A stretch of DNA of 5,956 nt from Candidatus Thiomargarita nelsonii (lineage in GTDB: Bacteria > Pseudomonadota > Gammaproteobacteria > Beggiatoales > Beggiatoaceae). The notes beneath the pieces were generated by a model. That model saw only the letters and a list, made by a program, of their open reading frames with translations. It was not told where the DNA came from and did not search any database. This document shows positions 1 through 5,542 of the stretch, one piece after another. The stretch covers positions 1 to 5,956 of the forward strand of contig LUTY01001955.1 of NCBI GenBank assembly GCA_001640045.1. The letters are read 5' to 3'. The first letter of the stretch is position 1, and the number at the start of each line of letters is the position of its first letter. The position numbers and the translations under genes were made by a program.

Positions 1-343
1 GGCGACTTGGTATCAAACCAATGCTCACATGTTGCAAGTCTGCGAAGACAAGCTGGAGATGTTGAAGGAAGATTCTCTGAAAATGCGTGCTAAGGATTTG
101 CATGAACTGCTGCGTGCATGGGAAAACTACCATCGCATTATTACGGCAGAAGCCCACATGAAACATATCCAATTCCGTGAAGAAAGCCGTTATCCTGGCT
201 TCTACTATCGGATGGATTATAACTTCGTTGATGAAAAAAATTGGAAGTGCTTTGTGAACTCCACTTATGATCGTAAGAGTAAGAAGTGGTCGTTGAAGAA
301 AGTGCCTCATGTGGATTTGGTGTCTAAGCCGACTGCTAGCTAA
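1..343 (+). CDS. aprA: Adenylylsulfate (APS) reductase alpha subunit, C-terminal end (partial)
   Basis: This is the last 113 residues of AprA, read in the frame that starts at base 2; the gene begins before the window. AprA is the FAD-containing subunit of cytoplasmic APS reductase, which with the iron-sulfur subunit AprB interconverts sulfite plus AMP and APS. In sulfur oxidisers it runs toward APS. I recognise the family from the C-terminal block with the FREESRYPGFYYRMDYNF stretch followed by NWKCFVNSTYD and a lysine-rich end (KKWSLKKVPHVDLV), all typical of AprA. The FAD-binding core lies outside the window. The gene ends in TAA, followed after about 40 bases by a strong terminator, so it is the last gene of its transcript; aprB would be expected upstream. 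Codon use looks less AT-rich than in the neighbours, as expected for a highly expressed gene. Family assignment is firm; the oxidative direction is inferred. Confidence 0.93.
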   Translation, partial: ATWYQTNAHMLQVCEDKLEMLKEDSLKMRAKDLHELLRAWENYHRIITAEAHMKHIQFREESRYPGFYYRMDYNFVDEKNWKCFVNSTYDRKSKKWSLKKVPHVDLVSKPTAS

Positions 344-382
344 ATAAGCAAGTGCTTAGCGTTTAAGCTTTCCTATTTAAAT

Positions 383-431
383 AAAAAAGCCCAACCATTG
401 TGTGTGTGTGAGATGGTTGGGCTTTTTTTTT
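383..431. terminator. Strong bidirectional rho-independent terminator after aprA
   Basis: A perfect 16-bp inverted repeat (383-398 against 413-428, core GCCCAACCAT) encloses a 14-base loop made of six TG repeats plus AG. On the plus strand it runs into nine Ts (423-431), a textbook intrinsic terminator for aprA. The left arm starts with six As, so the minus-strand transcript also gets a U-tract after the same stem. The minus-strand frame that ends at 437 stops just six bases before the hairpin. The element therefore probably ends both convergent transcripts. Confidence 0.92.
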
Positions 432-436
432 AGATT

Positions 437-655
437 TCATCCTTGCTTATTTTCAATCTCTGTCGTTATTTTTTCCAAACAGGTTTTAAAAGCATTAAAA
501 CTAGGCATATCAATTTGTTCTGTATCACAATTATCTTCACAGGCTATTTTTACAAGAAATTCCATTGTTGGAACAGAGCCAGTTATTTGCTCAATGATTT
601 GCTTTTTGAGTCAATGTCTTTTTTGCTATTAATTTGAACTGAGGGCCTTAATCAT
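437..655 (-). pseudogene. Broken small ORF downstream of the ATPase gene
   Basis: An ATG at 655-653 overlaps the stop of the upstream ATPase gene (ATGATTAA), the usual arrangement for a translationally coupled second gene. The frame then reads MIKALSSN and meets stops at 631-629, 628-626 and 613-611. From 610 to the TGA at 439-437 the same frame is open and looks protein-like: it includes an in-frame ATG at 565-563 that would give 42 residues beginning MEFLVKIACEDNCDTEQ, acidic and without a recognisable motif. No Shine-Dalgarno precedes that ATG. The frame ends directly before the bidirectional terminator. I read it as a decayed partner gene or a very small hypothetical protein; I do not recognise the family. 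Plus-strand frames over this stretch look like its shadows. Confidence 0.3.
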
Positions 656-1787
656 GGCTTAATTCTTGTGCTAATTCATTTAAGTTAACATCTAACATGG
701 CCTCACCTGGCCCAAGAATTTCTAATTTTTCTGCTACCCCTTTAATCGTAAAAAAGGGCCGTTGTTGAGTTATTCCCTTTTCATTTTTGTAGGTCAAAAT
801 CACGGATTTTTTGGCTTGCTCATCCTCAATATAATTCAATACAATCGGGCTGTGAGTCGTGGTGATAATTTGTTGAGGTGTACTGATCAGTAAATCAACC
901 AATTTTTCTACGATTTCAGGATTAATCCCATCCTCAATTTCGTCAAATAGTAATACCTGAGACGAGCTCATCATTTGAGAAAGGATAGCTAGGAGCCGCA
1001 ACAATCCATCACTGACATGTTTTGCTTCGGTTCTAAGTCGAGCGGTTTCAAGCACTGGAATAATCTTTTCAGTCACTGACAATTTTTTCCATCCGGCTTG
1101 GATAGTGGTGGTTTCAAAAGATTCAAACCTTGGACTGAAGTTTTCCTTAATCAATTGATTAATTTCATTTTTTTGAACATCAGATAAATCATGTAAAAAA
1201 GCCGACAGTTTTTCGCCTCCCAAACCTAAATCATTATCGGCTTGTCGCGCCCGTTTACGCATCAGTTGAGGGCTCAGCAAATCAGTTGATTTGACAGAAA
1301 CCAAAAAGTCACGGATGTTAATAAGTTCTTCGGTTAAAACCTCGTCTTGTAGTACTGACAAGATAGAACCTTGATATTTAAATTCAATCGGTTTATGGGG
1401 ATTATTGCCTATATGGTAGGCACGATCTGTCACCTCAAAAAGGATTTCGCCGGAAATATCATTAACGATTTTTTCAAAGGGACAAGTTAAAGTATTGCCA
1501 TTAAATTCGCCACGCCAAGAATAGGATGATTTTTTAAATTGTAGCTTTAATAAAAAACTAATATTATTAGAGGGATTAGAAGAATAAAACAAATCTTCCA
1601 GTGCCCATTCTCTCATATTTAACCAATCTTCGACATGACCTTTTATAAGTTGTGTTGTAAAATCAATCGCTTGTAAAATTGTCGTTTTTCCAGAACCATT
1701 TAAACCAATAAGGCAAGTAAATTTATCCAATTGGCTTTGAAAATTGATTAATGATTTGAAATTATTAATATAAAATTCACGGATCAT
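648..1787 (-). CDS. AAA family ATPase, OLD/ABC-like (AAA_15/AAA_21 type)
   Basis: A complete 379-residue cytoplasmic ATPase with the ABC/SMC-like nucleotide-binding fold seen in OLD-family and related AAA_15/AAA_21 proteins. The N terminus (IREFYINNFKSL) is the typical first strand. Walker A is GLNGSGKTT at 28-36, an ABC-signature-like SDGLLRLL is at 259-266, Walker B VLLFDE at 278-283 supplies the catalytic Glu283, and the switch histidine is His312 in TTTHSPIV. The middle region (about 50-250) carries no motif I can name. No TOPRIM nuclease domain follows, unlike full OLD nucleases, so this is an ATPase-only version. Such proteins often pair with a downstream effector gene; here only a broken frame overlaps its 3' end. 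The ATG at 1787 has no clear Shine-Dalgarno. A role in phage defence or DNA transactions is possible from the family but not shown. Confidence 0.88.
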   Translation of the reverse strand: MIREFYINNFKSLINFQSQLDKFTCLIGLNGSGKTTILQAIDFTTQLIKGHVEDWLNMREWALEDLFYSSNPSNNISFLLKLQFKKSSYSWRGEFNGNTLTCPFEKIVNDISGEILFEVTDRAYHIGNNPHKPIEFKYQGSILSVLQDEVLTEELINIRDFLVSVKSTDLLSPQLMRKRARQADNDLGLGGEKLSAFLHDLSDVQKNEINQLIKENFSPRFESFETTTIQAGWKKLSVTEKIIPVLETARLRTEAKHVSDGLLRLLAILSQMMSSSQVLLFDEIEDGINPEIVEKLVDLLISTPQQIITTTHSPIVLNYIEDEQAKKSVILTYKNEKGITQQRPFFTIKGVAEKLEILGPGEAMLDVNLNELAQELSHD

Positions 1788-1821
1788 TTTTTAGACTATC
1801 GTTGATTTCAAATTGATGTTT

Positions 1822-1849
1822 ATATTAACACGCCCAGCGGGGTTGCCAA
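1822..1849 (-). promoter_or_regulatory. Possible sigma-70 promoter of the ATPase gene
   Basis: On the minus strand TTGGCA (1849-1844, five of six matches to the -35 consensus) and TAATAT (1827-1822, four of six) are separated by 16 bases. Transcription would start near 1815, leaving a leader of about 28 bases before the ATG at 1787. The -35 hexamer lies mostly in the loop of a GC-rich inverted repeat. The match is reasonable but based on eye only. Confidence 0.35.
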
Positions 1850-1857
1850 AACCCCGC
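1837..1857. repeat. GC-rich 8-bp inverted repeat between ATPase and ACP genes
   Basis: GCGGGGTT (1837-1844) and AACCCCGC (1850-1857) form a perfect stem around a five-base loop in otherwise AT-rich DNA. It covers the candidate -35 of the ATPase gene, so it could be an operator. Alternatively it is a weak terminator for the upstream ACP gene, but no U-tract follows on the minus strand, or a copy of a dispersed palindromic element. The structure is certain; its function is open. Confidence 0.5.
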
Positions 1858-1895
1858 CGCTTTGTTAATTTGAGCTATCGTCCATCTTTTGCCTT

Positions 1896-1918
1896 TGATA
1901 ACTGATAACTGATAACTG
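1896..1918. repeat. Heptamer tandem repeat, three copies of TGATAAC
   Basis: TGATAAC occurs three times head to tail (1896-1902, 1903-1909, 1910-1916) and is followed by a further TG. It lies 7 bases past the stop of the ACP gene, next to the short inverted repeat TGTAA/TTACA (1917-1921 and 1926-1930). Short heptameric repeats of this kind are known from intergenic DNA of cyanobacteria and some filamentous sulfur bacteria (recalled, not searched). A single further copy, TGATAACTGAT, sits at 2886-2896 in front of the secretion ATPase gene. Confidence 0.75.
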
Positions 1919-1925
1919 TAAAAAA

Positions 1926-2195
1926 TTACAGAGCACGGTTTTGCTCAATATGCTGGCTTAATGCACGCAAGGAGGCAAAAACACGGGTACTATTAGGCTC
2001 ATCAAAGCGTAACTGAAAACCATATTTGCGTGATATGGCTGAAGTAATTTCCAAAGCATCAAAGGAATTCAAGCCTAAACCGCTGCCAAATAACGGTGTG
2101 TCAGGCTCGATTTCTTTGGCTTCAATATCATCAAGATGAGCCACATCAACAATGAGTTGTGCAACGTCTAATTCTAGTGGCGACAATTCTGTCAT
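1926..2195 (-). CDS. Stand-alone acyl carrier protein, Asn-Ser variant
   Basis: An 89-residue acyl carrier protein. The fold signature is clear: DTPLFGSGLGLNSFDALEI at about 32-50, with Ser44 as the predicted 4'-phosphopantetheine site, followed by helix II/III sequence AISRKYGFQLRF and a closing SLRALSQHIEQ. The family normally has Asp-Ser at this place (GLDSIDALEI); here the residue before the serine is Asn43. Its closest type by sense is the carrier protein of aryl-polyene or other non-housekeeping fatty-acyl clusters rather than housekeeping AcpP. It stands alone: no ketosynthase, dehydratase or acyltransferase adjoins it. The ATG at 2195 is supported by GAGG at 2206-2203 with a 7-base spacing; another ATG at 2200 runs into a stop at once. 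Phosphopantetheinylation is likely but unproven because of the Asp-to-Asn change. Confidence 0.85.
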   Translation of the reverse strand: MTELSPLELDVAQLIVDVAHLDDIEAKEIEPDTPLFGSGLGLNSFDALEITSAISRKYGFQLRFDEPNSTRVFASLRALSQHIEQNRAL

Positions 2196-2202
2196 GTCAT
2201 AT

Positions 2203-2206
2203 CCTC
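2203..2206 (-). promoter_or_regulatory. Ribosome binding site of the ACP gene
   Basis: GAGG on the minus strand ends 7 bases before the ATG at 2195. It picks that start over the out-of-frame ATG at 2200, which would read only two codons. Clear Shine-Dalgarno sequences are otherwise rare in this window. Confidence 0.65.
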
Positions 2207-2226
2207 AATTGAAATTTCCCTTTTAT

Positions 2227-2256
2227 TTTATACCAATTTACCATGAAAACTTCCAA
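2227..2256 (-). promoter_or_regulatory. Possible extended -10 promoter of the ACP gene
   Basis: On the minus strand TTGGAA (2256-2251) and TATAAA (2232-2227) are 18 bases apart, and TGG directly before the -10 makes an extended -10 (TGnTATAAA). Start of transcription would fall near 2220, giving a leader of about 25 bases that holds the GAGG site. The -35 lies inside the first codons of the divergent TPR gene, so the two 5' ends are packed into 47 bases. I see no equally good promoter for the TPR gene. Confidence 0.4.
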
Positions 2257-2881
2257 ACCTTTTCTCTTGTTACTCTTTTTTATTCCCCCCACAATAGCTG
2301 GCATTGATACTGAATTATCTAATGCTTACGCAGCCTTTCAAAGTGGTGATAATAAGGCTGCACAAAAAGCTTATAACAATGTTTTACAACAAGATCAAAA
2401 TAATCGTGACGCTTTATTGGGCTTGGCAGCCTTGGCTTTGCGTGGCGGCGATAGGCATCGAGCGCAACAATATTATCAAAGTTTATTGCAAAAATATCCT
2501 CAAGATACTCTGGCACAAGTTTGTTTAATCAATACATTAGATCAGCACGCCCCAGCAAGTGAAACTCAATTGAAATTAATATTAGCGCAGACACCACAAT
2601 CGGCTTATATACACTTTAGTTTAGGTACGCTTTATGCCAAACAAGGACGCTGGGCAGCAGCACAACAAGCATTTTTGAATGCTTTAGCTTTTGATAAAAA
2701 GCAAGCTGATTATGCCTATAATCTAGCTGTCAGTTCAGATCATCTCAATCAATCGCGTCTCGCCTTGACATATTATCAGCAAGCATTGCAATTGGCTCAA
2801 AATCAGCCCGTGGTTAATTTTAATCCTCAAGCCGTCCAAAAACGTGTCCAAACCCTTAATGCGTTTATAAGCTCAGAATAA
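2243..2881 (+). CDS. Exported TPR protein, MshN/PilF-like
   Basis: A 212-residue tetratricopeptide-repeat protein. The start MKTSKPFLLLLFFIPPTIAG is a signal peptide or N-terminal anchor, with possible cleavage near residue 19; there is no lipobox cysteine, so it is not a lipoprotein. Four TPR-like helix pairs follow at about 23-53, 55-87, 120-151 and 154-187, with the usual A..Y..G...A..AY..AL pattern (for example LGTLYAKQGRWAAAQQAFLNAL). The C terminus (FNPQAVQKRVQTL) resembles the tail of MSHA-biogenesis MshN proteins. It lies 3-15 bases before a GspE/PilB-type ATPase gene, matching the mshN-mshE order, so it probably serves the same machine as a periplasmic scaffold. It is shorter than typical MshN. 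No Shine-Dalgarno precedes the ATG. TPR nature and export are well supported; the MshN role is inferred from context. Confidence 0.82.
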   Translation: MKTSKPFLLLLFFIPPTIAGIDTELSNAYAAFQSGDNKAAQKAYNNVLQQDQNNRDALLGLAALALRGGDRHRAQQYYQSLLQKYPQDTLAQVCLINTLDQHAPASETQLKLILAQTPQSAYIHFSLGTLYAKQGRWAAAQQAFLNALAFDKKQADYAYNLAVSSDHLNQSRLALTYYQQALQLAQNQPVVNFNPQAVQKRVQTLNAFISSE

Positions 2882-2896
2882 AAAGTGATAACTGAT

Positions 2897-4585
2897 ATGA
2901 AAGCCTTGAACCAACCAATCCATCGTCATCTTAGTGAAATGTTATTGGAACAACATATCATCACTGAAGATCAATTAAAAATTGCCTTAACCGAACAAAA
3001 AAAAAATTCAGATCAATTGGATAAAATTCTCATCCATTTAGGCTTTGTCTCCGAAGCCGTGATACGCGATTTGACGAGCCAATCATTAGGCGTTTCGCGG
3101 GTTGATTTATCTCAATGGGTGGTGGACGAAGAAGCCATCCGTTTCATTCCAAAAAATTTAGCATCTCGCTATACCTTATTACCTATTAGCTTTGATAAAA
3201 ATACTCAAACCTTGTCAGTGGCAATGGCCGATGTTTTCAATGTCCTGGCAATGGATCAACTCGTTGCCCTACTTGGAGAAACAATCAAAATTGAACCCGT
3301 TATCGCTGGCGAAGCGGAAATTGTCAATGCGATTGACAACTGCTATGGCTTTGATCTATCTATAGATGGCATTTTACACGAAATTGAAACGGGCGAAATA
3401 GATTATCAAAGTCTCTCCGTCAACCGTGATGAATACAGTCAACCCCTAATACGCTTAGTGGATGCCTTACTCTCTGACGCTGTCAAACACGGTGCCTCAG
3501 ATATTCATTTTGAACCTGAAAAAAGATTTTTGCGGATACGCTATCGTATTGACGGAGTGCTACAACAAATTCGCAGTTTACACAAAAATTATTGGTCTGC
3601 CATCGTGGTACGCCTGAAAGTGATGGCGGATTTGAATATTGCTGACACTCGCATTCCGCAAGATGGGCGCATGTCTTTAACTTTAGCGGGACGCCCCATT
3701 GACTTTCGTGTCTCAGTGCAACCCACCGTTTATGGCGAAAATATTGTTTTGCGTGTGCTTGACAGTCAAAAAGGCATCATGACTTTAGACGAACTCGGTT
3801 TATTAGAAGACAATTTGACGGCTTTAAAACGGATGATAGCCCGCCCAGAAGGCGTGATTTTAATCACAGGACCCACCGGTAGCGGTAAAACCACCACTTT
3901 ATATTCTTTACTTCAACACCTCAACAGTGAAGAAGTGAATATTATGACGCTTGAAGATCCGGTTGAATATATCTTAGGGCAGGTGCGACAAACGGCGGTG
4001 AATGAAGCGGTTAAACTGGATTTTGCCAATGGTATTCGCTCAATTCTGCGCCAAGATCCAGATATTATTTTGGTTGGAGAAATTCGTGATCGGGAAACAG
4101 CAGAAATGGCTTTTAGTGCCGCTATGACGGGGCATCAAGTCTATTCTACTTTACACACCAATTCAGCCATCGCTACGATTCCCCGCCTGTTAGATATTGG
4201 CATTTTACCCGACATTATGGCAGAAAATATCATAGGGGTAGTTGGACAACGCCTTGTGCGTAAACTTTGCCCAGCTTGCAAACAAGCTTATTTACACAAT
4301 GAGAAGCAGCAAAAGTTGTTGGACTTGTTGACTAAAGTGTATTGCTCGGTTGGATGCGAACAATGTGGAGAACGCGGTTATAAAGGTCGTGTGGCATTGA
4401 TGGAAATTTTTCGTCTTGATGACACTTTGCAAGATATGATTGCCCATCGTATTGCCACCTATGAGATAAAAAAATATGCTAAAAGTATGGGTTTTCGCAC
4501 CATCGCAGAAGATGGGATACGTCGAGTGGTTGAGGGGACGACTAGCTTAGAAGAAATATCGCGGGTGGTGGATTTAGAGGTGTGA
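2897..4585 (+). CDS. GspE/PilB/MshE-type secretion ATPase
   Basis: A full-length hexameric traffic ATPase that would power assembly of a type IV/MSHA-like pilus or type II secretion pseudopilus from the cytoplasmic face of the inner membrane. Counting from the ATG at 2897 (562 residues): N-terminal MshEN domain (about 8-145), N2 domain with SDIHFEP near 201-207, Walker A GPTGSGKTTT (325-334, Lys331), Asp box TLEDP (351-355), Walker B DIILVGEIRD (389-398), His box TGHQVYSTLHTN (411-422), and a zinc tetracysteine CPAC (458-461) with CEQC (487-490). The c-di-GMP motifs of the MshEN domain are degenerate: RLG is replaced by HLS (11-13) and QLD (40-42), and the conserved glycine of repeat one is His20. 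A GTG at 2885 could add four residues, but those codons coincide with a TGATAAC repeat copy and neither start has a Shine-Dalgarno; I prefer the ATG. It likely forms an operon with the TPR gene. MshE-like is favoured over GspE or PilB by context only. Confidence 0.93.
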   Translation: MKALNQPIHRHLSEMLLEQHIITEDQLKIALTEQKKNSDQLDKILIHLGFVSEAVIRDLTSQSLGVSRVDLSQWVVDEEAIRFIPKNLASRYTLLPISFDKNTQTLSVAMADVFNVLAMDQLVALLGETIKIEPVIAGEAEIVNAIDNCYGFDLSIDGILHEIETGEIDYQSLSVNRDEYSQPLIRLVDALLSDAVKHGASDIHFEPEKRFLRIRYRIDGVLQQIRSLHKNYWSAIVVRLKVMADLNIADTRIPQDGRMSLTLAGRPIDFRVSVQPTVYGENIVLRVLDSQKGIMTLDELGLLEDNLTALKRMIARPEGVILITGPTGSGKTTTLYSLLQHLNSEEVNIMTLEDPVEYILGQVRQTAVNEAVKLDFANGIRSILRQDPDIILVGEIRDRETAEMAFSAAMTGHQVYSTLHTNSAIATIPRLLDIGILPDIMAENIIGVVGQRLVRKLCPACKQAYLHNEKQQKLLDLLTKVYCSVGCEQCGERGYKGRVALMEIFRLDDTLQDMIAHRIATYEIKKYAKSMGFRTIAEDGIRRVVEGTTSLEEISRVVDLEV

Positions 4586-4599
4586 TAAAAATAGCTCAT

Positions 4600-4679
4600 G
4601 TAGGGTGGATTTAGCGGAGCGTATCCACCGAAATATCACGATTAATCAGGTGGATACGCTATCGCTTAATCCACCCTAC
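4600..4679. repeat. Nested palindromic intergenic element
   Basis: Two arms of 30 and 31 bases (4600-4629 and 4649-4679) are near-perfect inverted copies, differing by two substitutions or so and one indel, around a 19-base loop. Each arm is itself a small palindrome, GGTGGAT...ATCCACC (4604-4610 with 4623-4629; 4649-4655 with 4669-4675). The sequence can thus fold as one long hairpin, as two short ones, or as a cruciform. The arm begins GTAGGGTGGATT and contains AGCG, a dispersed palindrome type I recall from many proteobacteria and cyanobacteria. It fills the 110-bp gap between convergent genes, so it may act as a transcription barrier, though neither side has a good U-tract. No transposase gene is nearby; it may be a REP- or MITE-like unit. 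Confidence 0.8.
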
Positions 4680-4695
4680 CATGGTTGGATTTTCC

Positions 4696-4965
4696 TTAAC
4701 TTAATGGCATTGACGGTGGCTGCGGCGGATCATATTTCTCCGGTAAATGTCCAGCGGCTATTATAAATTCTAGCCGTTGTTTGAGAGTGAGTTCCAATAT
4801 GTCGGCACATTTAAGGAGTTTTTTACGCGAGGCAGGCTGCTCAATTTTTCCAGTTCGCCAATTATAGACCGTCATTTTGCTCACTTGAATTTTGTCAGCC
4901 AAAGCCTCATCCGTCAATCCAACTGTTTTCATATATTCATCAAGGAGTTTCGCAAAATTATTCAT
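4696..4965 (-). CDS. Small XRE-type helix-turn-helix protein
   Basis: An 89-residue protein with a Cro/C1-type helix-turn-helix at about 4-60: FAKLLDEYMKTVGLTDEALADKI is helices 1-2, and SKMTVYNWRTGK (29-40) is the recognition helix and its end. It continues KKLLKCADILELTLKQRLEFIIAAGHLPEKY and ends in a proline-rich tail PPQPPSMPLS. The segment after the HTH (LTLKQRLEFIIAAG.LP) matches the linker found where XRE domains head large multidomain proteins such as NB-ARC or peptidase fusions, so this may be a stand-alone regulator or a cut-off N terminus. The ATG at 4965 overlaps the NRPS stop by 8 bases and has no Shine-Dalgarno, implying translation by coupling. The stop is followed after 16 bases by the palindromic element. 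Function as a DNA-binding regulator is likely; its target is unknown. Confidence 0.8.
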   Translation of the reverse strand: MNNFAKLLDEYMKTVGLTDEALADKIQVSKMTVYNWRTGKIEQPASRKKLLKCADILELTLKQRLEFIIAAGHLPEKYDPPQPPSMPLS

Positions 4966-5542
4966 TATAAATATAATTTAATGCTTTTATTATTTTTACT
5001 TCGGCTAACTCGGCAATGCTTGCCCCTTGAAAGAGGGTCGCTATGGGAAGATGCCGGTCAAAAGTTTGCTGGAGCAGGCTCATGAGTTTAACCGCTAATA
5101 AGGAGTGTCCACCGAGTTCAAAGAAATTCTCGCTGATGCCGATAGGACGTACTTCTAACACGTTTTCCCAGATTTGTGCCAGTTGGAGTTCAACCATGTC
5201 ACGCGGGGTTTGGTAATGTTTATTGGCCTTACGGGCATCAGGTGCCGGCAAGGCTTTACGGTCAATTTTGCCATTAGGTGTCAGTGGCAAGCGTTCGAGA
5301 ACGGTGAAATGACTGGGTACCATGTAGTCGGGTAAGCTGGCTTTCAATCGGTTTTTTAGTTCAGCCACTAAGTCATTTTGTTCTGAATGGGTGGTGAAGT
5401 AAGCGACTGACCGCTTGTTGTCATCAGCAAACCGTATCACCACGGCTCTATAGACGGCTTGGTGTTGACTCAAGGTAGCATTAGTGACCAAAACGCTCCC
5501 TGAAATGACTAATGGCTTCGTCAGGCAATACATAGTTTTCAC
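4958..5542 (-). CDS. NRPS fragment: adenylation-domain C-terminal end plus peptidyl carrier domain
   Basis: The tail of a nonribosomal peptide synthetase module. From the GTG at 5542 (194 residues), adenylation-domain homology begins only at about residue 21 (NATLSQHQAVYRAVV), which normally follows the A8 motif and its GEIE. It then shows A9 (LPDYMVPSHF, 70-79) and A10 (NGKIDRKAL, 90-98, with catalytic Lys92). A carrier domain follows (114-182) with FFELGGHSLL and phosphopantetheine Ser147. The adenylation core (A1-A8) is missing, and after the carrier only about 12 residues remain: no thioesterase, reductase or condensation domain. The frame is closed upstream by a stop at 5578-5576 and overlaps the end of the reductase frame by 62 bases. 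Other in-frame starts are ATG 5533 and TTG 5491; the TTG is nearest the homology start and has AGGGAG (5501-5496) four bases ahead. It is probably a remnant or a stand-alone carrier protein, unable to activate an amino acid by itself. Confidence 0.85.
   Translation of the reverse strand: MKTMYCLTKPLVISGSVLVTNATLSQHQAVYRAVVIRFADDNKRSVAYFTTHSEQNDLVAELKNRLKASLPDYMVPSHFTVLERLPLTPNGKIDRKALPAPDARKANKHYQTPRDMVELQLAQIWENVLEVRPIGISENFFELGGHSLLAVKLMSLLQQTFDRHLPIATLFQGASIAELAEVKIIKALNYIYNE

Noticed and set aside
344..360. Short AAGC...GCTT pairing after the aprA stop
   Set aside because: Only four pairs with a tiny loop; expected by chance and overshadowed by the strong terminator downstream.
402..637. 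Two overlapping plus-strand frames (402-632 and 443-637)
   Set aside because: Cysteine- and phenylalanine-rich, without ribosome sites, starting in or just past the terminator and opposite a more protein-like minus-strand frame; treated as shadows.
1896..1930. Heptamer repeats as a CRISPR array or attachment site
   Set aside because: The units are 7 bases, directly adjacent and without spacers, and no integrase or cas gene is present.
2209..2242. TTGAAA and TATACC as a promoter for the TPR gene
   Set aside because: The spacing is only 13-14 bases, too short for a sigma-70 promoter.
2304..2528. Plus- and minus-strand frames inside the TPR gene
   Set aside because: They lie wholly within a gene with clear TPR repeats and a signal peptide and have no features of their own.
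4777..5085. Plus-strand frame of 102 codons opposite the HTH and NRPS genes
   Set aside because: It is antisense to two genes with recognisable domains; its translation shows no motif and it has no plausible promoter context.
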